Shown in pieces: positions 1-5,054 of a stretch of 5,054 nt of DNA. The stretch is taken from contig JACDBF010000117.1 in NCBI GenBank assembly GCA_013695055.1, forward strand, positions 1 to 5,054, in the 5' to 3' direction. Under the pieces are notes generated by a model. It searched no databases. It saw nothing but the letters and a program-made list of their open reading frames with translations, and was not told the origin of the DNA. The stretch comes from Actinomycetota bacterium (GTDB taxonomy: Bacteria; Actinomycetota; CADDZG01; WHSQ01). The first letter of the stretch is position 1; the number at the start of each line of letters is the position of its first letter. A program made the translations under genes and the position numbers.

Positions 1-695
1 AGCTGAGACTCGACAACTCGCAGGGGTTGCTGACCTTTCGACCGCGTGCGAGCAAGACATTCGAGGGGAAGACGACGGCGACCACCGCGGGCGTCTCGAG
101 CGCTTTGCGCAAGGTACAGACTACGGCGAACCTGTCCTTCGGCAGGCTGCGGCTCCTTCCCACGACCTACATCAATGGGTCCATCACCGATGCGCTGGGT
201 GTCACGACGTCGGAGAAGCCCGTCGTGATCGTGGACGATTTCGCCGCTGCTGTATCTTGCAAGTCAACCGCTGCAACGGCGGGAGGCAACGCCTCGGCAG
301 CCTCGAAGAGCTGGTCCGCAAAGCTCTACTACTACAGGGACACGAACGACAACGGCATCCTGGACGGCGGTTACCAGCTGGTGTCGCTATCGAGCGCCAA
401 CGCAAGCGACCCTCTGAGTGGAATTAGCCCGAGCAACAATGTGCTCGTATACGACGGCGCCACCAACGCGCAAGACGTCTACCTGTTCGAGGGGCCGGGC
501 AAGAACGGTTACCTCCAGACTTGGAGCAGCGTCGTCGGCCAGAATGCAAGCATCGACGGAACCGGCCGGGTCACGCAGGCGGCCATCGACTCCGCCATCC
601 GAGTGACTACCGCCCCCACTAATCCCGCCCGAGCCGACTCGAGCCTGGACATCAAGATCGGCAAGCTCAGTTGCGAATCGGTGGACAAGAGATGA
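1..695 (+). CDS. C-terminal part of a pilin-like or secreted protein of unknown family (5' end outside window)
   Basis: The reading frame is open from base 3 to the TGA at 693-695, giving about 230 residues with no N-terminus. A TTG at 27 is in frame, but coding-like sequence continues upstream of it, so the real start is off the left edge. The visible part is rich in Ser, Thr, Ala, Asn and Gly with alternating beta-strand patterns, as in extracytoplasmic beta-rich domains. It has no membrane segment. An acidic Asn/Asp loop, DTNDNGILDGG (bases 339-371), resembles calcium-binding loops. There are two cysteines, one in AVSCKS and one ten codons before the stop, which could form a disulfide. The stop overlaps the start of a minor prepilin gene, and the early stretch (LLTFRPR) is reminiscent of GspH/FimT/PilV-type pseudopilins. 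A minor pilin is therefore the best guess, but the diagnostic N-terminus cannot be seen and I do not recognise the family. Confidence 0.75.
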   Translation, partial: LRLDNSQGLLTFRPRASKTFEGKTTATTAGVSSALRKVQTTANLSFGRLRLLPTTYINGSITDALGVTTSEKPVVIVDDFAAAVSCKSTAATAGGNASAASKSWSAKLYYYRDTNDNGILDGGYQLVSLSSANASDPLSGISPSNNVLVYDGATNAQDVYLFEGPGKNGYLQTWSSVVGQNASIDGTGRVTQAAIDSAIRVTTAPTNPARADSSLDIKIGKLSCESVDKR

Positions 696-1300
696 GGTAC
701 AGATCCTCGGAGGTCGGCTTCACGCTTGTCGAAGTGCTGGTTGCGATGGGCGTCTTCAGCATCGTGTCGCTCAGCTTCTACGGCGTGCTCTTCGCGAGCG
801 TGCGCAGCACCAATGCTTCCGAAGATGTGGTGCGTGTGTCCGAGGAGGCGCGGGGCGGATTGAACAGGATGATTCGAGAGACGCGCGAGGGCCAGTTGTT
901 TTCGAGCCTCGCGGCCGACTCTTACAACGTGCGCATCGATTTCGATGGAGACGGCGTCTACGAGAATCCGAATGAGAACGGGGATTACGAGAACCTGAAT
1001 TTTGAGTACCGAGAGTCGGACAGGACGATCCGGTTGAACAACAGCTTGCTCGTGGCCGGGGTCACCAGAATCGGAAGCACGCCGATCTTCTCGTATACGA
1101 GCAACGATCTTCGCTACGACTGGAATGGGGACGGAGTCACGACCGCTGCGGAGCTCGACCTTGCCCCTGCACGAGGGTATCCGGAGGTGAGTGCCGGCGA
1201 CACTGCTCTGTACTCGAATGTCGAGTTCGCCTTTCAGGTTCAGAGCGGGGATCGGACCACGCAATTTCGCAGCCAAGCTCAATTAAGGAACCGCCGATGA
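692..1300 (+). CDS. Minor type IV prepilin, PilW/GspJ-like, with calcium-loop-like motifs
   Basis: This 202-residue protein has a textbook type IV prepilin leader. A short basic leader ends in Gly9, followed by FTLVEVLVAMGVF, with Glu14 at mature position +5 and a hydrophobic helix to about residue 36. Prepilin peptidase should cut between Gly9 and Phe10, and the mature protein should enter the inner membrane and then the pilus. The C-terminal head is beta-rich and about 165 residues long. The segment 80-125 (acidic loop, then a FEYRES-type strand and a turn) matches the usual PilW/GspJ-like head pattern. Two loops look calcium-binding: DFDGDG (83-88) and DWNGDGVTTAAE (143-154), the latter with all EF-hand loop positions including the final Glu. 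I chose the ATG at 692 because it overlaps the previous stop as ATGA and leaves a short leader; a TTG at 671 would only add seven residues. The gene precedes a PilX-like gene, the usual order for minor pilins. Confidence 0.88.
   Translation: MRYRSSEVGFTLVEVLVAMGVFSIVSLSFYGVLFASVRSTNASEDVVRVSEEARGGLNRMIRETREGQLFSSLAADSYNVRIDFDGDGVYENPNENGDYENLNFEYRESDRTIRLNNSLLVAGVTRIGSTPIFSYTSNDLRYDWNGDGVTTAAELDLAPARGYPEVSAGDTALYSNVEFAFQVQSGDRTTQFRSQAQLRNRR
1285..1290 (+). promoter_or_regulatory. Ribosome binding site of the PilX-like gene
   Basis: AAGGAA lies six bases before the ATG at 1297, inside the 3' end of the preceding prepilin gene. Together with the ATGA overlap it fixes the start of the next gene. 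Confidence 0.7.
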
Positions 1301-2781
1301 TCTCTCGAGCGTTGAACATTTTGAAGCGTCAGGTGGGCGTCGCTATGGTCACGGTGCTTTTCGCCGGGGCGGTCCTGACGGTCGTGTCGTCCACGGCCGC
1401 GTATCTCACCATCAAGGAGTTTCGCAGCGGTCAAGAAGACCGCAAGGCCACCGAGGCGCTCGCTTATGCTGAATCCGGCCTCGATCGCCTCATGCTCGCG
1501 GTTCGAACCTACGGCTGGAACCGCATTAACGAAGCCGGGTGTCAGTTCGAGCCCATCAGCGTCCCCACGGGCAACCTCGGCGGCGGGCGCTTCTACGACG
1601 CGTACATGACCGTCTTCGACCCGAGCCTGCCGACCGCCGGCCGCTTGCCTCCGCTGGGCTCGTGGAAGAAGCCGGGCGATGCATGGAGCTCAACTCAGAC
1701 GTCCCAGGTGTGCGTGAATCATCAGGGCGCACTTCCGCAGACGCCGCTGTTTTTCGCCCTGACTTCGACCGGGCAGCACCCGACGGCGACGCGGGTAATC
1801 CGTCAAGTGGTGAAGATAGGGGCGCGCGGGCTGCCCATCGGTCTGTATGCGGACTCGGTGAACGTGCAGGGGGGAACTCCCACGACGCTCGACATCTCAC
1901 TCGTGACGCCCGGCTCCGTCTCTGGAAGAGAGAAGCTGACGTTCACCGGAAACGACCCCTACTACAAGATGGGGCACTTCTGGGCGGGACAAAGCATGAG
2001 CGTCCCCGCACCGGCCGCTGTTCATGCATTGGGCGCCATCTCGTGCACCAAACAGGCCTGTGGCGACGATCTGGTGGAGCATCCAGACGTCCTCGAATGC
2101 AAGGCCAACGGCAGCGGGGGCCAATCGCAATGGGACCAGAGCGGCGGGGGGGGAGATTTGACCGGCGCCGCGAGCTGCCCCGGACAAGCGGCCAATCCAC
2201 CGCCCTACTCGAGCTTCTCGATGGCTGATCTCGAACGAGCCCGTCCGACGCCGAAGCTGACCGACCAGGACTATGCGAATCTCAAGTCTCTGGCTCAAGC
2301 CTCCGGCTTGTATTGCGCCATGGACGCGTCCGGTTCCGGAAGCTGCACAACACCCACCGGCTCGTTCAACACGAATGGCACCATCCAGAGCGTGACCGGA
2401 ACGGGCAAGACCTTCGTCGCCTATTTCGAGTTCCCCGCGACCGGCGACCCGTTCTCGACTCAGCGCACGCTCACCTGGAAAGCGGCTGTGGGCCCATGCA
2501 GCGACGACCCCGCCGTGAACGAATCCGTGGTCATCGTCGTGCGTTACGGAAGCGTCGATCTGACCGGCCAGGATGAGATCGTCGGCTCTTTCTTTGCCCC
2601 CGAGGGCCAGGCGTGGCTCAGGGGTTCGGGAGGCACGGTCAAGATCCATGGGACCACAATCGCCAAGAAGATCGACTTCGGCGGCAACGCCGAGGTAAAG
2701 CTGAGCTCCTGCTGGGTGAACAACATGCCCGGGGCCCTGCTCAGGGTGACGCCTCAGACATGGAGCGAAGTCGACCGCTAG
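1297..2781 (+). CDS. Large PilX/GspK-like minor pilin, candidate pilus-tip protein
   Basis: This 494-residue protein starts with a short basic stretch (residues 1-13), then Gly14 and a hydrophobic helix (15-38). An amphipathic helix follows, containing EDRKATEALAYAESGLDRLM (about 47-66). The A.AESGL pattern after a pilin-like helix is typical of the PilX N-terminal domain family. Position +5 after Gly14 is Thr, not Glu; loss of Glu5 is a known feature of GspK, the tip pseudopilin of type II secretion. The rest is extracytoplasmic in style, with ten cysteines (82, 139, 250, 255, 268, 294, 340, 350, 401, 472), a Gly/Ser linker (272-287) and a C-terminal region (about 412-472) of short beta repeats such as GSFFAPEG and GTTIAKKIDFGGNAEV. 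Those repeats resemble the beta-solenoid tail of other large PilX-like proteins. At 494 residues it is more than twice the length of a classical PilX. It overlaps the upstream prepilin stop as ATGA. Whether the N-terminus is cleaved by prepilin peptidase cannot be told. Confidence 0.82.
   Translation: MISRALNILKRQVGVAMVTVLFAGAVLTVVSSTAAYLTIKEFRSGQEDRKATEALAYAESGLDRLMLAVRTYGWNRINEAGCQFEPISVPTGNLGGGRFYDAYMTVFDPSLPTAGRLPPLGSWKKPGDAWSSTQTSQVCVNHQGALPQTPLFFALTSTGQHPTATRVIRQVVKIGARGLPIGLYADSVNVQGGTPTTLDISLVTPGSVSGREKLTFTGNDPYYKMGHFWAGQSMSVPAPAAVHALGAISCTKQACGDDLVEHPDVLECKANGSGGQSQWDQSGGGGDLTGAASCPGQAANPPPYSSFSMADLERARPTPKLTDQDYANLKSLAQASGLYCAMDASGSGSCTTPTGSFNTNGTIQSVTGTGKTFVAYFEFPATGDPFSTQRTLTWKAAVGPCSDDPAVNESVVIVVRYGSVDLTGQDEIVGSFFAPEGQAWLRGSGGTVKIHGTTIAKKIDFGGNAEVKLSSCWVNNMPGALLRVTPQTWSEVDR
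2146..2153 (+). repeat. Homopolymeric G8 tract inside the PilX-like gene
   Basis: Eight consecutive G residues encode part of a Gly linker (residues 284-286). Loss of one G would place a TGA at 2159-2161 in frame. Gain of one G would run to the TGA at 2226-2228. Either slip would remove the C-terminal 200 or so residues. Shorter G runs occur nearby (six at 1869-1874, five at 2116-2120). Confidence 0.9.
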
Positions 2782-2908
2782 TTGCGGCGGGCGGCACGGT
2801 TCTCGTGCTCAAGTTGCGTAGGCCTGTTGCCGATGACCTTGCTGTCCTCTCCTGAGGGCGAATGTGGACCCAATAACGGTCTGGCAAAGAGACTCTGGGT
2901 TAGGTTTC

Positions 2909-2918
2909 TGTAATTACA
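2909..2918. promoter_or_regulatory. Perfect 10-bp palindrome, candidate operator
   Basis: TGTAATTACA is its own reverse complement and sits 21 bases before the ATG of the small helix-turn-helix gene. It contains the AATT core reported for BldC-type recognition. It is short and could be chance: about five 10-bp palindromes of any kind are expected in 5 kb. Its AT-rich sequence in GC-rich DNA and its position are what make it noteworthy. Confidence 0.3.
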
Positions 2919-2924
2919 CGCTTG

Positions 2925-2930
2925 AAAGGT
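2925..2930 (+). promoter_or_regulatory. Ribosome binding site of the helix-turn-helix gene
   Basis: AAAGGT ends nine bases before the ATG at 2940, while no purine-rich site precedes the alternative TTG at 2922. This supports the shorter, 67-residue protein. Confidence 0.55.
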
Positions 2931-2939
2931 CGGAACGGA

Positions 2940-3143
2940 ATGCCGGGACGCGAGTTTGGGGACCCGCTCCTCACCGTTGGTGAGGTCGCTCAAAGGATGC
3001 GCGTCTCGAACATGACCGTCTACCGGCTGATCAAGTCCGGTCAGCTCGCCGCCATTCGGGTCGGCAAGAACTATCGCCTGAGAGACAAGGACGTCGAACG
3101 TTATCTCGCCGATCGGGCCGTGCACGTGGAGGCTGCCAACTGA
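2940..3143 (+). CDS. Small helix-turn-helix DNA-binding protein, BldC/excisionase (HTH_17) type
   Basis: This 67-residue protein is almost entirely one MerR-like winged helix-turn-helix domain. LTVGEVAQRMRVSNMTVYRL (residues 11-30) forms the two helices of the HTH. IKSGQLAAIRVGKNYRL (31-47) gives the turn and beta wing, and RDKDVERYL (48-56) the closing helix. This is the pattern of the excisionase-family DNA-binding domain found in phage Xis and in Actinomycetota BldC, which is of nearly the same size. The protein has no effector or dimerisation domain, so it probably binds DNA as a cooperative oligomer, as BldC does (family knowledge). It is probably cytoplasmic. Its stop overlaps the pilM start as TGATG, tying its translation to the pilus assembly genes. 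A pilus-gene regulator is therefore more likely than a recombination factor, and no integrase or att-like repeat is nearby. The ATG at 2940 was preferred over the TTG at 2922 because of the ribosome binding site. The target genes are unknown. Confidence 0.85.
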   Translation: MPGREFGDPLLTVGEVAQRMRVSNMTVYRLIKSGQLAAIRVGKNYRLRDKDVERYLADRAVHVEAAN

Positions 3144-4204
3144 TGGCTCTAGGACAAGGTTCCCCCGTCGGGCTCGACATCGGTACCAGCGCCGTTCGTG
3201 CCGCCCAGGTATCGGGCGGCCGGGGCCGCGCATCTCTTCTGGCTTTTGCGCAGGTCCCACTTCCGGCGGGGGCAGTCCGGGACGGCGAGATCCAGGATCA
3301 AGGGGCCGTGTCCCAGGCGATCGCGCAGGTGTGGAAGCGCATCAAGGTCCGCGCCAAGACCGCCGTGATCGGAATCGCCAACCAGCGAGTCGTGGTCCGC
3401 CAGATCGACCTGCCCTTCCAGGAAGAGAAGGAGTTTCGCTCCACTCTTCGCTTTCAGGTCGCCGATCACATCCCCATGTCCGTCGAGGCCGCCGAGCTCG
3501 ACTTTCAGATTGTCGACGAATACGTGACCGAGGGCGGCGAGCGCATGATGCGGGTCTTGCTGGTCGCTGCGGCCACCGACATGGTCGAGAGCTTCGTGGG
3601 CGCGGCGATGGCCGCCGGTGTGCAGCCGGCCGGGATCGATCTTGCAGCCTTCGCCGCCGCCAGGGCCGTTAGCTCATCCGCCCGGGGCGACTCCGGCGAG
3701 CCCGGAGCCGAGGCCGTGGTCGACGTAGGCGCAGGGGTCACCAACATCCTGGTCCACGACAACGGCGAGCCTCGCTTCGTCCGCATCTTGTTGATCGGAG
3801 GCGATCACGTGACCGAAGCGCTGGCCGACGGGCTCGATCTCTCGGCCGAGGAAGCCGAGGCCGTCAAGCTCGACCTCGGGCGCGGTGTCGGTACTCCCGA
3901 GGCGCAGCGCATTCTCTCCGAGCGCGTCGGAGAGCTCGTGGAAGAGGTTCGCAGCTCGCTCGAGTACTACCTCTCACAGGAAGACAGCCAGCCGCTGACC
4001 TCGCTCGTTCTCACCGGCGGCGGCTCGCTGACTCCCGGGCTGGTCAACGGCCTGCAGGTCGACATGCGGCTTGAGGCACAGGCAAGCGCCGCCCTGGCGG
4101 GGATGAACGTCTCGAAGTCCGGGCTGACCGACGAGCAGATCGCACAAGTGGAGCCGGTCGCGGCGGTAGCAGTCGGACTGGCCATGGGAGCTTCGGGCCG
4201 ATGA
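3143..4204 (+). CDS. pilM: Type IV pilus assembly protein PilM, actin-like
   Basis: PilM is a cytoplasmic FtsA/actin-fold protein that binds the N-terminal tail of PilN on the inner face of the membrane and links the alignment complex to the pilus motor. The 353-residue length is typical. Nucleotide-binding motifs of the actin fold are visible in order: phosphate-1 VGLDIGTSAVRAAQV (9-23), phosphate-2 AVVDVGAGVTNILV (191-204) and the adenosine motif VLTGGGSLTPGL (289-300). Between them, VVVRQIDLP (83-91), FQVADHIPMSVEAAELDFQ (104-122) and the helix RSSLEYYL (270-277) are characteristic PilM segments. There is no signal peptide or membrane segment. Its start overlaps the regulator stop (TGATG) and its stop overlaps the pilN start (ATGA). 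FtsA, which shares the fold, is excluded by length, the IPM segment and the pilN-pilO neighbours. Identification is secure. Confidence 0.96.
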   Translation: MALGQGSPVGLDIGTSAVRAAQVSGGRGRASLLAFAQVPLPAGAVRDGEIQDQGAVSQAIAQVWKRIKVRAKTAVIGIANQRVVVRQIDLPFQEEKEFRSTLRFQVADHIPMSVEAAELDFQIVDEYVTEGGERMMRVLLVAAATDMVESFVGAAMAAGVQPAGIDLAAFAAARAVSSSARGDSGEPGAEAVVDVGAGVTNILVHDNGEPRFVRILLIGGDHVTEALADGLDLSAEEAEAVKLDLGRGVGTPEAQRILSERVGELVEEVRSSLEYYLSQEDSQPLTSLVLTGGGSLTPGLVNGLQVDMRLEAQASAALAGMNVSKSGLTDEQIAQVEPVAAVAVGLAMGASGR

Positions 4205-4854
4205 TGCGCCGTATCGATTTGATGCCGGCGTCTTACGCCGAACGCCGCAGACAGCGTCGTTCCCTGGCCATGGTCGGCCTCGCGGGAGCGCTCGTCATCC
4301 TGGCGCTGGTCGCCTGGTGGGTCGTGCTCGGCACGCAGATCTCCGGGGAGAAAGACAGGCTCGCCGAGGTCCAGGCCCGCAATACGAGCTTGCAGGCAGA
4401 GATCGACGAGCTTCAGCGCTTCGCGCGGCTCGAGCAAGAGGTCCAGGAGCGTCGCACGGCGCTGCAGACGGCCTTGGCCGGCGATGTCGACTGGCCCGCG
4501 TTGCTCACCGAAGTCGCCATGGTGACGCCGGGCGAGGTCTGGCTGACCAACATGACCGCTTCGGCGGGCGCCACCGAAGGGGCGACGCCGGTCGGCACCG
4601 AGACCGCCGTGGTCGACGTGTCCCAGAATGAGCCATTCGGGCGAATTCAATTTCAGGGAACGTCGCTCGACATGCCCGGAGTAGGGAAGTGGTTGATCCG
4701 GCTCGGAACGGTCGAGGACTTCCAGGCCGTGTGGCTGAACAGCGCCACCAAGCAAGACGCCCAGGCCGGGGTTCCGGAGACCGTCGACTTCGACAGCACG
4801 CTCGAGTTCAACGACAAGGCGGCAAGCCTCCGCTACCAGGATGGCCGGCCGTGA
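4201..4854 (+). CDS. pilN: Type IV pilus inner-membrane protein PilN
   Basis: PilN is a bitopic inner-membrane protein that binds PilM through its cytoplasmic tail and pairs with PilO outside the membrane. The 217 residues show the expected layout. A cytoplasmic tail carries RIDLMP (4-9), equivalent to the INLLP-type PilM-docking motif, followed by a strongly basic stretch (14-20). One transmembrane helix follows (about 22-44), then a charged coiled coil (about 48-92) and a C-terminal ferredoxin-like domain starting near DWPALLTEVAMVTPGEVWLTN (97-117). Residues 119-143 form a Gly/Ala/Thr-rich, probably flexible insertion between two strands of that domain. The start is ATG 4201 (ATGA overlap, GGAG ten bases upstream); a second ATG directly follows at 4204 and cannot be excluded. 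The gene order pilM-pilN-pilO supports the call even though PilN sequences diverge strongly. Confidence 0.93.
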   Translation: MMRRIDLMPASYAERRRQRRSLAMVGLAGALVILALVAWWVVLGTQISGEKDRLAEVQARNTSLQAEIDELQRFARLEQEVQERRTALQTALAGDVDWPALLTEVAMVTPGEVWLTNMTASAGATEGATPVGTETAVVDVSQNEPFGRIQFQGTSLDMPGVGKWLIRLGTVEDFQAVWLNSATKQDAQAGVPETVDFDSTLEFNDKAASLRYQDGRP

Positions 4855-5054
4855 CCGGGCGCTCGAGGTTCATTCTCGTGATCGTTGCAGTCGTGGCCAT
4901 GGTCGCCCTGATGTACTACTTCGCCATCCGGCCTCGCCAGAGCGAGCTGGGCGAGGTGCGCGCCGACGTGGCCACCGAGGAGAACCGCACGCAGGAGCTT
5001 CAGTCCGAGCTCTCGCGGCTTCAAGGGCTGCAGGAGAACGCTCCCGAGCTCGAA
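4851..5054 (+). CDS. pilO: N-terminal part of type IV pilus protein PilO (3' end outside window)
   Basis: A GTG start at 4851 overlaps the pilN stop as GTGA, with AGGA at 4838-4841 as a possible ribosome binding site. The frame stays open for 68 codons to the right edge. The product has a short basic cytoplasmic tail (MTGRSR), one transmembrane helix (about 7-25) and a charged heptad-like coiled coil (about 28-64, QSELGEV through LQGLQEN). This is the PilO N-terminal architecture: PilO dimerises with PilN through such coiled coils and ferredoxin-like domains outside the membrane. PilO sequences are poorly conserved, so the name rests on this topology plus the position directly after pilN. Confidence 0.85.
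   Translation, partial: MTGRSRFILVIVAVVAMVALMYYFAIRPRQSELGEVRADVATEENRTQELQSELSRLQGLQENAPELE

Larger units (their letters stand above)
2782..2939 (+). promoter_or_regulatory. Intergenic region between minor-pilin block and regulator-pilMNO block
   Basis: This is the only substantial gene-free stretch, 158 bases, and the only junction without overlapping stop and start codons. It contains a short hairpin (2843-2860: seven pairs including two G-U, loop TCCT) and a looser interrupted hairpin (2868-2900: ACCCA with TGGGT outside, GTCT with AGAC inside). Neither is followed by a T run. The last 40 bases are clearly more AT-rich than the genes. A promoter for the right block is likely here by position, but I could not pair a good -35 with a good -10. 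Read-through from the left block remains possible. Confidence 0.45.

Noticed and set aside
509..1282. Long open frame on the - strand (257 codons)
   Set aside because: It lies opposite the end of the first gene and the whole prepilin gene, which has an unmistakable prepilin leader and overlapping start. The antisense product has no recognisable domain; long antisense frames are common in GC-rich DNA.
1539..2228. Alternative + strand frame of 229 codons inside the PilX-like gene
   Set aside because: It is an Arg-rich shadow frame without a domain or a start context. It matters only as the frame entered after a +1 slip at the G8 run.
1897..2649. Long open frame on the - strand (250 codons)
   Set aside because: It is a shadow of the PilX-like gene, is Arg/Gly/Ala-rich with no domain pattern, and has no neighbours on that strand.
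2843..2900. Two hairpins after the PilX-like gene as an intrinsic terminator
   Set aside because: The stems are short or interrupted, contain G-U pairs, and no T run follows either, so a terminator call is not supported.
2922..2939. TTG at 2922 as the start of the helix-turn-helix gene
   Set aside because: It has no ribosome binding site and adds six residues outside the domain, whereas AAAGGT is well placed for the ATG at 2940.
2940..3143. Phage excisionase or remnant of an integrated element
   Set aside because: The domain belongs to the same superfamily, but there is no integrase, tRNA or att-like repeat, base composition matches the neighbours, and the gene is coupled to pilM.
3143..4204. 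FtsA or another cell-division actin homologue
   Set aside because: The shared actin fold explains the similarity; there is no FtsA C-terminal membrane helix, and pilN and pilO follow directly.
3967..4755. Long open frame on the - strand (262 codons)
   Set aside because: It crosses the pilM/pilN junction opposite two secure genes; its composition (many His, Arg, Asp, Gly) is typical of antisense to GC-rich coding sequence.

Overview
The window is a GC-rich, densely packed type IV pilus (T4P) locus read entirely on the + strand. The PilM-PilN-PilO series, the style of the PilM protein and a roughly 67-residue BldC/excisionase-type regulator next to it all resemble Actinomycetota, perhaps Acidimicrobiia or a related deep branch. 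This lineage call is inferred from recall of protein style, not from a search. Nothing points to a plasmid, phage or transposon.

Left block (1-2781): three genes in tandem. The first is the 3' part of a secreted or pilin-like protein whose start lies outside the window. The second is a PilW/GspJ-like minor prepilin with a classical G|FTLVE cleavage site. The third is a large PilX/GspK-like protein that lacks the Glu5 of ordinary pilins and has ten cysteines plus a glycine-rich beta-repeat C-terminus. They are joined by ATGA stop/start overlaps, so they are probably one transcript and may form a minor-pilin complex at the pilus tip. An eight-G run lies in the middle of the third gene.

Gap (2782-2939): 158 bases without a gene, the only real intergenic space. 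It holds two weak hairpins and a perfect AT-rich 10-bp palindrome just before the next gene. No convincing sigma-70-type promoter was found.

Right block (2940-5054): a 67-aa helix-turn-helix protein, then PilM (cytoplasmic actin-like ATPase fold), PilN and the start of PilO (inner-membrane bitopic proteins with coiled coils). Each start overlaps the previous stop (TGATG, ATGA, GTGA), so the block looks translationally coupled. PilM should dock on the cytoplasmic N-terminus of PilN, and PilN-PilO should form the alignment platform linking the pilus motor to the cell envelope. The small DNA-binding protein at the head of this operon is a good candidate local regulator of pilus expression.

The pilus motor ATPases, PilC, the prepilin peptidase and the major pilin are not in the window. 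PilO is cut by the right edge.
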